Below are positions 1 to 8,329 of a DNA stretch of 28,642 nt, one piece after another; the first letter of the stretch is position 1, and each line of letters begins with the position of its first letter. Location of the stretch: positions 1 through 28,642 of the IMG/VR virus record IMGVR_UViG_3300033146_007484; one strand, given 5' to 3'. This stretch comes from a virus. The position numbers and the translations under genes were made by a program. Under the pieces are notes generated by a model. The model was not told the DNA's origin. It worked only from the letters and a program-made list of their open reading frames with translations, and searched no databases.

Positions 1-411
1 CCTAAATAGCCACTCGGATACTTTTTCCTCTCCTCTAGTTATAGATAGATATCCTGCCATAGAGATAGGTGTATCGACTGCTTTATACTTCCTGAACTCT
101 GCACTCTTGAAAGTCCACAGCATAGACCCATCCTGACCTTTAGAGAGATCTATACTCTCATCCTGCACCCTTATAGCTAACTGCTTCCATCTTGTAGCCC
201 CAAAAGGGCTATTTGGGTACAGATCTACATTTTCAGTCTCTCCACTTATGGAGATAGATAGAGTCTCTTCAGGTGGGTATGCTAGATTAAATTGAACTAT
301 CGCATTACCCAAGCCAAAGGCTATAGTATTATCTCTCTTTTTTCTTTTTGGTTTTATGGTTAGAGTATTACCCACCCATTTAGGGGTCACTTCATATAGT
401 TTGCTACCCAT
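1..411 (-). CDS. Hypothetical late-operon protein, C-terminus cut by window edge
   Basis: An open frame runs from ATG (411-409) to the window edge, 137 codons with no stop, so the C-terminus is missing. The start overlaps the stop of the upstream 894-codon gene by 8 bases, a translational-coupling arrangement seen throughout this operon. The product begins MGSKLYEVTPKWVGNTL, has a basic KPKRKKR stretch near residue 25, and then looks beta-rich with no membrane segment. I do not recognise the family. Its place downstream of capsid and appendage genes suggests a tail or appendage component, which is inference from position only. Confidence 0.75.
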   Translation of the reverse strand, partial: MGSKLYEVTPKWVGNTLTIKPKRKKRDNTIAFGLGNAIVQFNLAYPPEETLSISISGETENVDLYPNSPFGATRWKQLAIRVQDESIDLSKGQDGSMLWTFKSAEFRKYKAVDTPISMAGYLSITRGEEKVSEWLFR

Positions 412-3085
412 TGTTCCCTCCATCTATATCTTTGTGTATAAACTTGTCAAACAGACTAACTGTTGCAAAGTCATCTGTTATATCATTCCCATCTGCATCA
501 TATGCATTGTATGTAATGGTAACTGACTCATCAGGATTGGTGACAAACGAATATGTTACATGGGGTTCGCCAAAATCTTGTGACTCAATAGTACCTATAC
601 CCTCACTCACATTTATACAACCATCAGTAGGACACCTCGTGCTAGTAGCATACCAACCTGCTTTTATAGTAGACAGAGAGTCAATTGTATACTCTAAGTT
701 AGCTATATCTATCCTTGCTATCTTGTATAGTACATTGGTAGGTAGTGGGTCTACACAAGCATCAAACAGACTCTTATCGTCAAGGGATATACTTATATCG
801 TTCAAACTAAAGTTGACATTCTGATCATTGTGAGTGTCATCATCTACTGTATGCTCTGGTGTAGCTACCACCTCACCACTTATCTTAGCATTTATATAGT
901 ATATACCATCATCCAAAGGTATAGCATTATCAAGAAAATATCTAAAGTAACTACTGTAGCCACTTGTAATATTATCTCTTATATACTCAAGATATTCTAT
1001 ATATCTTGTACCTATAACATATGGTGGTGTACCTATCCTATATACTGCATCTGTAGGTGTCTTTACTATATTATTACCTATCACACCAAATCTATAGTAT
1101 ACACTAGGATCTTTAGACATTGACCCACTCAATACATCTGCTATCTCTCCATCAACACAAACTATGGTAAAGTTTAGTCCATAGAGCAACTTAAGTATCT
1201 CTAGCCACTCTGATTGAGTTTGTGCTACTGTTACTCTATATGTAGCTGTTGAACCTAAAAACTTCATCAGGACTATAGCATCATTTGCAGACAACAATCT
1301 CAAATCTATTATAGTGATATCCCTAACTGCTACTATATTCTCTATAGCCTCCATGTGTGTAATTCTCTTAATCATAAGAACACCATCTATTAGAGAGGTA
1401 TCAGCGTTGTCATGTGTGTCAAATATAGTCATATCATCCACCAGATATCCGCTAGATGTAGATATATTATCGGCTGTAACAGTTGCTATCGCATTGGTTT
1501 CTCTCATTATATACTGCACCACACTTGCACCTTCTGATATAAAGTGCATAACTGTTTGCATATCTGCATAATAGTTAGTGCCTCTATCAAAGAGTCTTAT
1601 CTCTATACCATCTATAGGTATATTACCTAACTCTACTCTGCTCTTTAGAGGTGCTATGATTACACTAGGTGTCAATCTGTATCTATCACTATCTAACTCT
1701 ATCATGTATTTAGCGTTTGCTATCTTACTTATACCATCTAGTGCGATATAGTCTTTTTGTGTGACAGTTCCATCAGGGTTGTCCCAAATCACGGTAGCCT
1801 CTCTGCCACCACTCACAAAATTGTAAAATGCCTCTCTTGGTGATCTTTTTATCCAGCCTCCACTACCACTATCTATACTATAGATACTCCACATCTCTAG
1901 GGTATCATCTGATATCTCTATACCCTCTCCAAAGAAATTGAGATCTACAACTCTCATGTGGTTAGGATTGAACATAGTCTTGACAGTTGACATCACATCA
2001 TGCGATATGACATCTAATATATCAGTACCAACCCACACCATACTATAGGTAAGTTGTGATACTACTGCTACTATTGCCGCTTCATATTCAGGTCTATATG
2101 TACCCTCTAGTGCTACAGTTTGCCCTAAACTATTGTCATAATAATGGAATGTTCTGAAGAACTCCCAATAACTGTTCTTAAACTTTCCATAAGGTGTTAT
2201 CAAAGTAGTATGATGATCTGCAATAAAGCCACACTCTCTTAAGCTTATAAGGGCTTTGAGTGTATTTCTAGGAGGCTCTACATCTCCTATAACTGCTTCA
2301 TTAAATTGCTGTGGTGCGTGATAGTCGTGTAGATTAATGATAGTATCTACAGTGATATTTGCATTGCGTATAGCATCTGTTATCTTCTTGACATATAGAC
2401 AGATATCAGTAGCTGCATCACCTTTAAAATTATATGGATACAAATGTAGATATGCTACATTATCTAATATATAAAATATTGGTGTACGGCTAGAGGTCTC
2501 TAAGTTAGGTATTATAGTTCTGTTTTTAATACCTAACTCAAAAATAATATTAAGGTATGCTGTTAGCGTATCTGTATCTATACTGCTACTATCTTCTAGG
2601 TTGATATTCAGCTCTTCCAATACAGGTAAAGAGCTACCATCTATAGCATTTCTGATCTGACTGATATACTCTGTTGATAGTGGAGAATTGACAACTCTTA
2701 TATCTTCGTTTGTAGTTGCTACTACTTCGCTGAGTGTTGGATAGTCATCATCCAATATAGCCTCTTCATCTACCACCCTAGCTATGATTGTACCATCTGC
2801 ATATATCCAACTTGTGATCTGATCTATCTCGCAAGGAGTAGGATATATAGCACCATCTATATTGGCATCTAGTACCATCTGTCTATCACCATCACCACCG
2901 TCCGATAATGAGTTGTAAAAGTTGTTCAAAACAAAATGATTATTTTGGTCTGTACTAACTGAAAAGTTAGGGAACATAGCAGAAAATTCTGCCGTTGTTA
3001 TCCCTAGCACCTCATAGCTTCCATCTTTGTTTATTTTAAGTGTAAAAGATCCACACTCTGATTGACACTTCATATCAACATCCAT
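404..3085 (-). CDS. Large virion-associated protein of unknown family (about 893 aa)
   Basis: This is the largest gene in the window. The frame extends upstream to 3166, but that extension lies over the 3' end of the preceding gene, so I chose the ATG at 3085-3083 (MDVDMKCQSEC). An ATG at 3073 (MKCQSEC) is an alternative and sits next to the upstream TGA at 3077-3075. The protein is acidic and rich in Asp, Ile, Thr and Tyr, with alternating strand-like segments. There is no signal peptide and no clear membrane span. No enzymatic motif stands out. Size, composition and position after the capsid and fibre-like genes suggest a tail spike, fibre or other appendage protein. That role is inferred, not shown. 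Confidence 0.8.
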   Translation of the reverse strand: MDVDMKCQSECGSFTLKINKDGSYEVLGITTAEFSAMFPNFSVSTDQNNHFVLNNFYNSLSDGGDGDRQMVLDANIDGAIYPTPCEIDQITSWIYADGTIIARVVDEEAILDDDYPTLSEVVATTNEDIRVVNSPLSTEYISQIRNAIDGSSLPVLEELNINLEDSSSIDTDTLTAYLNIIFELGIKNRTIIPNLETSSRTPIFYILDNVAYLHLYPYNFKGDAATDICLYVKKITDAIRNANITVDTIINLHDYHAPQQFNEAVIGDVEPPRNTLKALISLRECGFIADHHTTLITPYGKFKNSYWEFFRTFHYYDNSLGQTVALEGTYRPEYEAAIVAVVSQLTYSMVWVGTDILDVISHDVMSTVKTMFNPNHMRVVDLNFFGEGIEISDDTLEMWSIYSIDSGSGGWIKRSPREAFYNFVSGGREATVIWDNPDGTVTQKDYIALDGISKIANAKYMIELDSDRYRLTPSVIIAPLKSRVELGNIPIDGIEIRLFDRGTNYYADMQTVMHFISEGASVVQYIMRETNAIATVTADNISTSSGYLVDDMTIFDTHDNADTSLIDGVLMIKRITHMEAIENIVAVRDITIIDLRLLSANDAIVLMKFLGSTATYRVTVAQTQSEWLEILKLLYGLNFTIVCVDGEIADVLSGSMSKDPSVYYRFGVIGNNIVKTPTDAVYRIGTPPYVIGTRYIEYLEYIRDNITSGYSSYFRYFLDNAIPLDDGIYYINAKISGEVVATPEHTVDDDTHNDQNVNFSLNDISISLDDKSLFDACVDPLPTNVLYKIARIDIANLEYTIDSLSTIKAGWYATSTRCPTDGCINVSEGIGTIESQDFGEPHVTYSFVTNPDESVTITYNAYDADGNDITDDFATVSLFDKFIHKDIDGGNNG

Positions 3086-3485
3086 CACATGTTGATATAT
3101 CAATAGATACACTATATTCAGTATCTGACATAGATGCTGGTATAGTATAGGTAAAGGTAGTACCATCTCTCACTACATCAGGTGTAGCTATAACTGTACC
3201 ATCGGGTGCTTTCATCTGTACTATCATATCACCCACACCACCAAGGAATGTTGCGATACTGTTTTGACTAACCAATAGTATCTTGCCCGTGATTGGCATA
3301 TATAGCAATCCTACCTCATTAGTAGTAATGCTATCTCTGATACCAGATATAACATCCTCTTCAGATACTGCACCAGTTGAGATGAAGTGCTTAAGGCTTA
3401 TCGCTCCACTACCTATGTCAAAGGTGACAGTATCACCCTCTACATAACCGCTATTCACATAGCCACTCTCTACATATGTACTCAT
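3075..3485 (-). CDS. Small structural protein with N-terminal SGYV repeat
   Basis: A 136-aa product starting MSTYVESGYVNSGYVEGD, where a short SGYV-type unit repeats at the very N-terminus. The rest is beta-rich and ends in a cysteine-containing tail (STCDGC). It lies 10 bases after the 242-aa gene and overlaps the start of the 894-codon gene, so the three are probably co-translated. The short repeated tyrosine-rich head and beta-rich body would suit a virion decoration or fibre-attachment piece. No family is recognised. Confidence 0.7.
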   Translation of the reverse strand: MSTYVESGYVNSGYVEGDTVTFDIGSGAISLKHFISTGAVSEEDVISGIRDSITTNEVGLLYMPITGKILLVSQNSIATFLGGVGDMIVQMKAPDGTVIATPDVVRDGTTFTYTIPASMSDTEYSVSIDISTCDGC

Positions 3486-3495
3486 ACCAAAACCT

Positions 3496-4224
3496 TTATA
3501 CTAGCTTGATATCTGCTACAATACCTACTGCATCAAGATCTATCAATGGGATAAGCATAATATCTAAATCATAGACGCTTAAGCCACTATCTACATCAAA
3601 CAAACCAGCCGAATATGCCAAAAGTGACGGATCTGAAGTGTACTGAGTCAATCCATCAAAAATATCACCTTGTGATTGGAATGAATAACCGTCATGATAT
3701 ATAGCTACTGTGCCAGATACTTGGCTTAAACCACTATCTATTAAACCATTATTTACTGGGTTAACCAATATAGCATTATCTTCATTTGTAGGCAGCTGCT
3801 CTATTGTACCATTTACTCTTAGTATAGCTATAGGTTGAGTGATATCCACTCCTATCGGAGCTTCATTTGTCATTTTCAATATAGTAAATATGCGTTTTGC
3901 TGTCATCTCTACTATATTAATCTTATTAACTCCATCTATCTTGCCCTTTAATTCATTGAAGTTAGCATCTAGTTCATCATGCGTTAGCTCGCTTCCTTTG
4001 TCTCCTCTTAGAATTAATGAAGTAGGGGCTATTACTGCATCACCCATATTTACTGTTGATACTACTGGAGTCATTAACTCTAAGTGTTCGTTACCATCTG
4101 AGTCAATAATTACTTCACCCTCATAGATTTCCGATCCAATGGAGATATCGCGGAGATTACCATTTCCATCCATCGCCAAATAATCACTTTCGTTACTGTT
4201 AAAATATCCTATAATTTTACTCAT
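3496..4224 (-). CDS. Phage tail/appendage protein with LTHDELDANFNEL motif
   Basis: A 242-aa product. Residues near 80-95 read LTHDELDANFNELKG, a signature seen in many phage tail-fibre and baseplate proteins, where it forms a short helix that often begins the fibre trimer. The N-terminal part (MSKIIGYFNSNESDYLAMDGNG) resembles a virion-attachment beta domain, and the C-terminal part is beta-rich. An AAAGGA ribosome site lies just before the ATG at 4224. It is 9 bases downstream of the 124-aa gene. I take it to be a tail fibre or fibre-associated protein. The motif is seen, the assembly role is inferred. Confidence 0.7.
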   Translation of the reverse strand: MSKIIGYFNSNESDYLAMDGNGNLRDISIGSEIYEGEVIIDSDGNEHLELMTPVVSTVNMGDAVIAPTSLILRGDKGSELTHDELDANFNELKGKIDGVNKINIVEMTAKRIFTILKMTNEAPIGVDITQPIAILRVNGTIEQLPTNEDNAILVNPVNNGLIDSGLSQVSGTVAIYHDGYSFQSQGDIFDGLTQYTSDPSLLAYSAGLFDVDSGLSVYDLDIMLIPLIDLDAVGIVADIKLV

Positions 4225-4233
4225 AATTTTCCT

Positions 4234-4608
4234 TTATATTACTACGGCATCTATGCCATCATCTGCATTTTCTAAGATAGTTATCCTATCTATATTGCTA
4301 TCTATTGTCTCTACTGCACTATCTAGTGATACCTTTGTTGCATATGTCATAGGGTCTAAGATATCCATCTTTTGTTCTAGTCCCAACATAGTTTTAGCTA
4401 AGTCGCTAAAAATCATATACTTTTTGCCGCCTCGATTGAAATCTGTGACATCTGTATAGTATGCTTCTATTGGATCACCATTTGCATCCTCATTTGATGG
4501 ACTAGCTGTCCTATCGTTGACCCAATTTAAACCAAAATCATAAACTTCTTGTTCTGTTGCTGTTGAAGTTGGTTTGACAAATAGGTCTAATCTTTTAGTT
4601 GTTGCCAT
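4234..4608 (-). CDS. Hypothetical structural-operon protein (124 aa)
   Basis: Starts MATTKRLDLFVKPTSTATEQ and has an AAAGG ribosome site 7 bases before the ATG. The C-terminal third (about residues 75-118) contains helical, coiled-coil-like segments (LAKTMLGLEQKMDI, SLDSAVETIDSNIDRI), as expected for a small oligomerising virion protein. It lies between two appendage-like genes. The family is not recognised. Confidence 0.7.
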   Translation of the reverse strand: MATTKRLDLFVKPTSTATEQEVYDFGLNWVNDRTASPSNEDANGDPIEAYYTDVTDFNRGGKKYMIFSDLAKTMLGLEQKMDILDPMTYATKVSLDSAVETIDSNIDRITILENADDGIDAVVI

Positions 4609-4626
4609 TGTTTGCCTTTTGTATTA

Positions 4627-4646
4627 AAGTAGCCGAGAGGCTACTT
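4627..4646 (-). terminator. Hairpin between two structural genes (attenuator or processing site)
   Basis: A perfect 8-bp inverted repeat, AAGTAGCC and GGCTACTT, closed by a 4-base loop, starts four bases past the stop of the 305-aa gene. On the minus-strand transcript it is followed by TAATAC, not a U-run, so it is a weak terminator at best. It may set gene dosage within the late operon by attenuation or by protecting the 3' end of the upstream message. Confidence 0.4.
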
Positions 4647-4650
4647 ATTG

Positions 4651-5568
4651 TTAGATGCTACCTGCATCTCCATCACCACCACCATCACCTGTGTTACCAC
4701 TAGCTGTACCATCAGTAAGATAAGAGATACGCACTGTCTTAGTCTCAAAGATAGTCACATCATCTGCTATGATAGTAGCACTCTTCCCATCTGCTGCCAT
4801 TGTGACAAATACTGGTATGATACCCTCGTCTACTACGACTAGAGCCATACCATTGGTTGCTTCACCTTTGGCTATTTTTGTGAGTTCTATGACACCACCT
4901 GTGAGCACTGTAGTATCATCTACTGCCATCACCAAAGAGCCTACACCACCATTGATTAGATCTATTAGTTCTCTACCTTGATTTGCAGATAGAGGCTTGG
5001 TAGTCTCTATACTATCAAGACTATCTACTACATCATCATATCTCACATATGGGGTTACATCCACTTGTCTATACTGTAGAGTACGAATGAGTAGCCAAAC
5101 AGAGCTGTTGTAGATATAGTGAGCTCCAAATGCTGTACCATCTGTATCTGTACCTACATCAGGGTCTGCACTTGCATCAGCTACAAATACTCTCACCCCT
5201 TGTCTCTTAGGTACTACGATACCTACTGCATCATCATCTCTCTCATCAAGAGTTGCAGCAAAGTATGTGTCGTCCTCTTGTGCTATGTATGTTTTGATCT
5301 GATCTACTGACCAAGTTTTACTATCACCTGTTGTAGCTCCATCATCTATGATAGCTTCGATCTTCTGTGTGTTTAGATTTGTCTTATCATCAAGAGATTT
5401 GACTGCCTGTGCAGAGGCTGGATTACCTGCTGTGTTATCTGCGATTACATCATCTAGTGTTCCCACTATCTGAGCTTTGTCAACTTTTGCCAATAGAGCT
5501 GGGTTGAGGTTTTTAATGGTGCTTATACCTTGTTTGAATTGGTTGCCTGTTGCATCAAGAAATGCCAT
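4651..5568 (-). CDS. Tail-fibre-like structural protein with Gly-rich C-terminus
   Basis: A 305-aa product. Around residues 185-205 it reads SIETTKPLSANQGRELIDLI, a segment type (PLSANQG...L) common in phage tail fibre and receptor-binding proteins. The N-terminus (MAFLDATGNQFKQGIST) resembles short attachment peptides. The C-terminus ends in a Gly/Asp-rich stretch after a beta-rich domain. AAAGGA lies before the ATG at 5568. Neighbours are the head-completion candidate upstream and other appendage genes downstream, so it probably opens the fibre/appendage part of the operon. Confidence 0.7.
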   Translation of the reverse strand: MAFLDATGNQFKQGISTIKNLNPALLAKVDKAQIVGTLDDVIADNTAGNPASAQAVKSLDDKTNLNTQKIEAIIDDGATTGDSKTWSVDQIKTYIAQEDDTYFAATLDERDDDAVGIVVPKRQGVRVFVADASADPDVGTDTDGTAFGAHYIYNSSVWLLIRTLQYRQVDVTPYVRYDDVVDSLDSIETTKPLSANQGRELIDLINGGVGSLVMAVDDTTVLTGGVIELTKIAKGEATNGMALVVVDEGIIPVFVTMAADGKSATIIADDVTIFETKTVRISYLTDGTASGNTGDGGGDGDAGSI

Positions 5569-5633
5569 GTTAATCCTTTGAAGTTAAAATATAAGAGTCA
5601 TAGACTCACCCATATACTCTTAGAGTAGTAGGG

Positions 5634-6023
5634 TCAATCTAAATCAATTTGATTTGACACATAGATATCTATAATCTTTTGAGCCTTAGACTCAAAACGC
5701 TCTTTGCCTGTTTGTTTTTTGGAGAAATATGAAGCTACAAAATAGACAACTGCCAGAGATAAAGCTTCATCTATATGTATAGTCTCATTATCTGTGATTG
5801 GGTTGGGGATTGTTGGTAGTTGTATGTATGAAGAGGTATCAGAGTGTATCCTACGATACATATCTGATACACTATCATCATATAGGGCGGTAAGGGCTGT
5901 AGGTTCGCACCTACTAGCTATCTCCAATAGAGCCATCTTAAAGTGAATAGATGTAGGTTGTGCCTCACTATTATCACCTAGTAGATGAAGAGCTATGAAT
6001 TCTTTAGCCTCACCATAGGTCAT
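5634..6023 (-). CDS. Head-completion or head-tail adaptor candidate (129 aa)
   Basis: Begins MTYGEAKEFIALHLLGD and is mostly helical. The C-terminal half reads ALSLAVVYFVASYFSKKQ, the type of helix with an alternating YF/SYF pattern found in small head-completion proteins. The gene overlaps the end of the major capsid gene by one base. In many tailed phages the gene just after the capsid gene encodes an adaptor that seals the connector. Size, fold impression and position agree, but no specific family match can be claimed. Confidence 0.6.
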   Translation of the reverse strand: MTYGEAKEFIALHLLGDNSEAQPTSIHFKMALLEIASRCEPTALTALYDDSVSDMYRRIHSDTSSYIQLPTIPNPITDNETIHIDEALSLAVVYFVASYFSKKQTGKERFESKAQKIIDIYVSNQIDLD

Positions 6024-6958
6024 TATTTCAACCCACTACCACAAGCAAAGTAGTCATCACTTTTCATCTCAACAGTGCAAGATGTATAGTATCTACCAAA
6101 TCTAGCTGTCTTAGATGTAGGTGGTTCACTAAATTTTGTAGCTATCTTATTCATAAGTCTAATTTCGTTTAGCTTTCCTGCAAAGACTTTATCATTTAGT
6201 TTAGTGTGTGCAAAGAGTCTATGAAGCTTTACTTTTACACTACCAAAATCTGTCTCTAGCTCATAGAGTGTTGGGTCAAACTTGTGTTCATCTTTTACCT
6301 TACGAAAGAACTGATCTCCTGCAAATGTATTGATAGATTTTTTGATGACTGGTCCCACAACAAGAGTAAACGACTCGTCATCTAAACCGCCACGCTCCCA
6401 TATGGGCTGTAGTATTTCACTCAACATATCATATGTAAATGATGTTGGAGTGCCGCTCCCATCTCCATTGCTATCAAAATATTGTTTATGCTCTGTAGGT
6501 ACATAGTTGAAGATACCTGCCATCTTTGCCTCTTGTGATGGTGTACCGACTGTGTAAGTATCAAATACACTAGCATTATGAAGCCCTAGCATAGCAAACT
6601 CTATATCTTTGGTATGCTCTTTACCTTTTTTAGCTGTACGATATGCCCACTCTTTTTGACCATACTTAGAGTTGTGTATCTCTTCATCAGATATACCATA
6701 GTCTGTTTTGAGTATCTGCACTACATTATCTTTCATGTATTTAGTATCTTGTGTGTTCTCTTCGATATCTGTCACCTCTAAGTTTGCATTCTCTTCAGGG
6801 TCATCATATCTATCGAGTATCCAAGAGTGCTTTGGTGCCGCTATGCTACCTCTATTAGCCCACTCCAAAAAAGGGGTCTTGTGAACACCTTGCAATATAA
6901 TGGTATCTAGTATTGAGGGTTTTTGATTTGTTTGATTGCCGTATGATAAAAGTGGCAT
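6023..6958 (-). CDS. Major capsid protein, SU10/DUF5309 type
   Basis: A 311-aa product with the layout of the SU10 major head protein family (DUF5309). The N-terminus (TIILQGVHKTPFLEWANRG) is followed by a domain with KDIEFAMLGLHNAS, the segment typical of this family before the GxxxGI/Y loop (EAKMAGIFNYV). The C-terminal half holds the axial-domain strands (LVVGPVIKKSINTF) and ends in VEMKSDDYFACGSGLK. A strong AAGGAGG site sits 5 bases before the ATG. The scaffold-like gene is just upstream, as usual. It should self-assemble into the icosahedral shell. Confidence 0.82.
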   Translation of the reverse strand: MPLLSYGNQTNQKPSILDTIILQGVHKTPFLEWANRGSIAAPKHSWILDRYDDPEENANLEVTDIEENTQDTKYMKDNVVQILKTDYGISDEEIHNSKYGQKEWAYRTAKKGKEHTKDIEFAMLGLHNASVFDTYTVGTPSQEAKMAGIFNYVPTEHKQYFDSNGDGSGTPTSFTYDMLSEILQPIWERGGLDDESFTLVVGPVIKKSINTFAGDQFFRKVKDEHKFDPTLYELETDFGSVKVKLHRLFAHTKLNDKVFAGKLNEIRLMNKIATKFSEPPTSKTARFGRYYTSCTVEMKSDDYFACGSGLK

Positions 6959-6967
6959 TCGTGCCTC

Positions 6968-7001
6968 CTTGTTAGATTTTTATAATGAATTATCCAACAA
7001 G
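6968..7001 (-). promoter_or_regulatory. Hairpin abutting the capsid ribosome-binding site
   Basis: On the minus-strand message, 10-nt arms (7001-6992 and 6977-6968) pair with one G-U wobble around a 14-nt A/U-rich loop. The 3' arm ends in AACAAG and runs directly into the capsid AAGGAGG site, sharing its AAG. This geometry could tune or trigger translation of the major capsid gene, or mark an RNA processing site between scaffold and capsid. Only the pairing is seen. Confidence 0.4.
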
Positions 7002-7025
7002 AAGAGTTTAAAAATCTATATAGTT

Positions 7026-7526
7026 TTATTGCCCTAGTATAAAGCTACCTAATTGGAAGTCATCAGCCTTGCCACCTTTGACCGCCTCTTCTAGTGTCTC
7101 CATAGTTTCGCCACTACCCTCACCATCGGTAAGATTGTCAGGCTTCTCCTTGGGTGTAATCTCTGCCATAACTGCCTTATATGCCATCTCTCTACCCTCT
7201 GGAGTACTTCTCATAGCCTCTGCAAACTGTGGATTGACCTCCTCTAATTTGGCTATCTCCTTTTCTACCAAATCAGTAGGGATATCAGGATACTTCTTTG
7301 TTAGTTCATCTGTGACCTCTTTTTGTTGCATTTGGGCTAATTGACTCTTTAGTCCATTGATGGTCTCTCCTTGTGTAGCTATAGCCTCTTGTTGTTGGTT
7401 GATCCCCAACATATCTTTGGCTGTCTCTACTTCATCAGGTGCTGGAGCTTGTGGCTCTTGTGCTGGTTGCTCTTGTTGCATCATAGCGATCTGCTCTGGT
7501 GTCATCTGTGGTGCTTCATTTTCCAT
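7026..7526 (-). CDS. Scaffold-like capsid assembly protein
   Basis: A 166-aa, acidic, Gln/Glu/Pro-rich and mostly helical protein (MENEAPQMTPEQIAMMQQEQ). It has a central coiled-coil-like region (about residues 45-70) and a helical C-terminal part. It sits directly upstream of the major capsid gene and downstream of the portal, the standard place for a scaffolding protein. Low-complexity N-terminus, coiled coil and position together support the call; sequence in this class is poorly conserved, so this rests on composition and context. Confidence 0.7.
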   Translation of the reverse strand: MENEAPQMTPEQIAMMQQEQPAQEPQAPAPDEVETAKDMLGINQQQEAIATQGETINGLKSQLAQMQQKEVTDELTKKYPDIPTDLVEKEIAKLEEVNPQFAEAMRSTPEGREMAYKAVMAEITPKEKPDNLTDGEGSGETMETLEEAVKGGKADDFQLGSFILGQ

Positions 7527-7536
7527 TAGTTATCTC

Positions 7537-7719
7537 CTAAATAATTTTTGCTATAGAGCCACATGTACTCCATAGTTGATTTTTAGCATTATTGAATGCA
7601 ACTCTATTTCCGATCTCTTCGTTATCTGCATTTTCTGCTAGATTGTCTATAAAATCAGGTGATATCTTCCCATTATTCGCTTCAAGATTTAGCTTGATTG
7701 TAGCTGCTAAAATTTTCAT
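7537..7719 (-). CDS. Small hypothetical protein (60 aa)
   Basis: Starts MKILAATIKLNLEANNGKIS and is predicted to be helical, with one cysteine near the end. The start overlaps the stop of the Tad2-like gene by 4 bases (ATGA), and the scaffold gene follows 10 bases after its stop, so it is embedded in the late operon. No family is recognised. The tight packing argues that it is real. Confidence 0.6.
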   Translation of the reverse strand: MKILAATIKLNLEANNGKISPDFIDNLAENADNEEIGNRVAFNNAKNQLWSTCGSIAKII

Positions 7720-8012
7720 ACCTGCACCTCATACCAATCTGCTCTCATCACATCTTCTATAGATGGTTGATAAGCTATGGAGTGTCTACCTGTCATCAAG
7801 ATAGGTAGTGTCTCACCTCTGTTTATAGATACATAGGTATTCTCTAAGTTCTTACCCCACGCTCTACGCTTAAATCTCTTTAGAGTTTTTGCCTCTTGTA
7901 GCATCTCTACTATATTAAGGTCTTTTGCCTCATCTGCTAATCTCTCTTTGGCTTCCTGCTCTTCTTTGGCTTTTGCCTCATCTGCTAATTTTTTCTCTTC
8001 CGCTTTGGTCAT
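7716..8012 (-). CDS. DUF2829/Tad2-like domain protein with N-terminal coiled coil
   Basis: The frame extends to a GTG at 8072, but the ATG at 8012 has a good AAGGA site 6 bases upstream and starts a sensible protein, MTKAEEKKLADEAKAKEE. Residues 1-30 are a charged helix or coiled coil. Residues 33-98 look like DUF2829: a helix (IVEMLQEAKTLKRFKRRAWG) with the conserved basic-x-x-W-G turn, a short strand, then PSIEDVMRADWYEV, matching the family's P-S-x-x-D-x-x-A-x-D-W ending. DUF2829 includes Tad2, an anti-Thoeris protein that sequesters cyclic ADP-ribose signals. A structural-module location is unusual for that role, so function is uncertain. Confidence 0.5.
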   Translation of the reverse strand: MTKAEEKKLADEAKAKEEQEAKERLADEAKDLNIVEMLQEAKTLKRFKRRAWGKNLENTYVSINRGETLPILMTGRHSIAYQPSIEDVMRADWYEVQV

Positions 8013-8071
8013 GGTAAATCCTTGTATATTATATTTTTGATTAACTCTATTATCAAAAGAGCATAGAGGCA

Positions 8072-8329
8072 CTACTCTATATCCTCTTGCTCTTTGATAT
8101 CCTCTTCTAGTGTCTGTATCAATCCATCTAGTAGATTTCTACTTAAGACAAAGCCTCTCATTTGCTCTAGCTTATGCACTCTCTTTGTGTCGTCTAGTTC
8201 AAAATCATTAGCCTCATTCCATAAGCTGTTGTATAGGTTGTTCGCCTCCTGCTGTAGGTATTGGTAACCCTTGCTCTGTTGGAAGTCCTTGAGGTTCTGT
8301 AGGTACTCCGCTTGGTTCGTTTGGCTCAT
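8072..8329 (-). CDS. Small podovirus-type head protein overlapping the portal gene
   Basis: An 85-aa helical protein (MSQTNQAEYLQNLKDFQQSK). The pattern of an N-terminal x-F-x-x-S-K-G-Y/W helix, a middle helix, and ending with LSRNLLDGLIQTLEED resembles the small gene that follows the portal in many podoviruses. Only one plausible ATG exists (8329), preceded by AGAGG at short spacing. That start puts the first 116 bases inside the portal gene in another frame. Conservation of the N-terminal helix pattern in the overlapping part argues that the overlap is real. Confidence 0.6.
   Translation of the reverse strand: MSQTNQAEYLQNLKDFQQSKGYQYLQQEANNLYNSLWNEANDFELDDTKRVHKLEQMRGFVLSRNLLDGLIQTLEEDIKEQEDIE

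Noticed and set aside
411-1571. Several plus-strand open frames of 85-137 codons over the large virion gene
   Set aside because: They lie antisense to a continuous 894-codon frame in the same operon as its neighbours, lack ribosome sites and have shadow-like composition.
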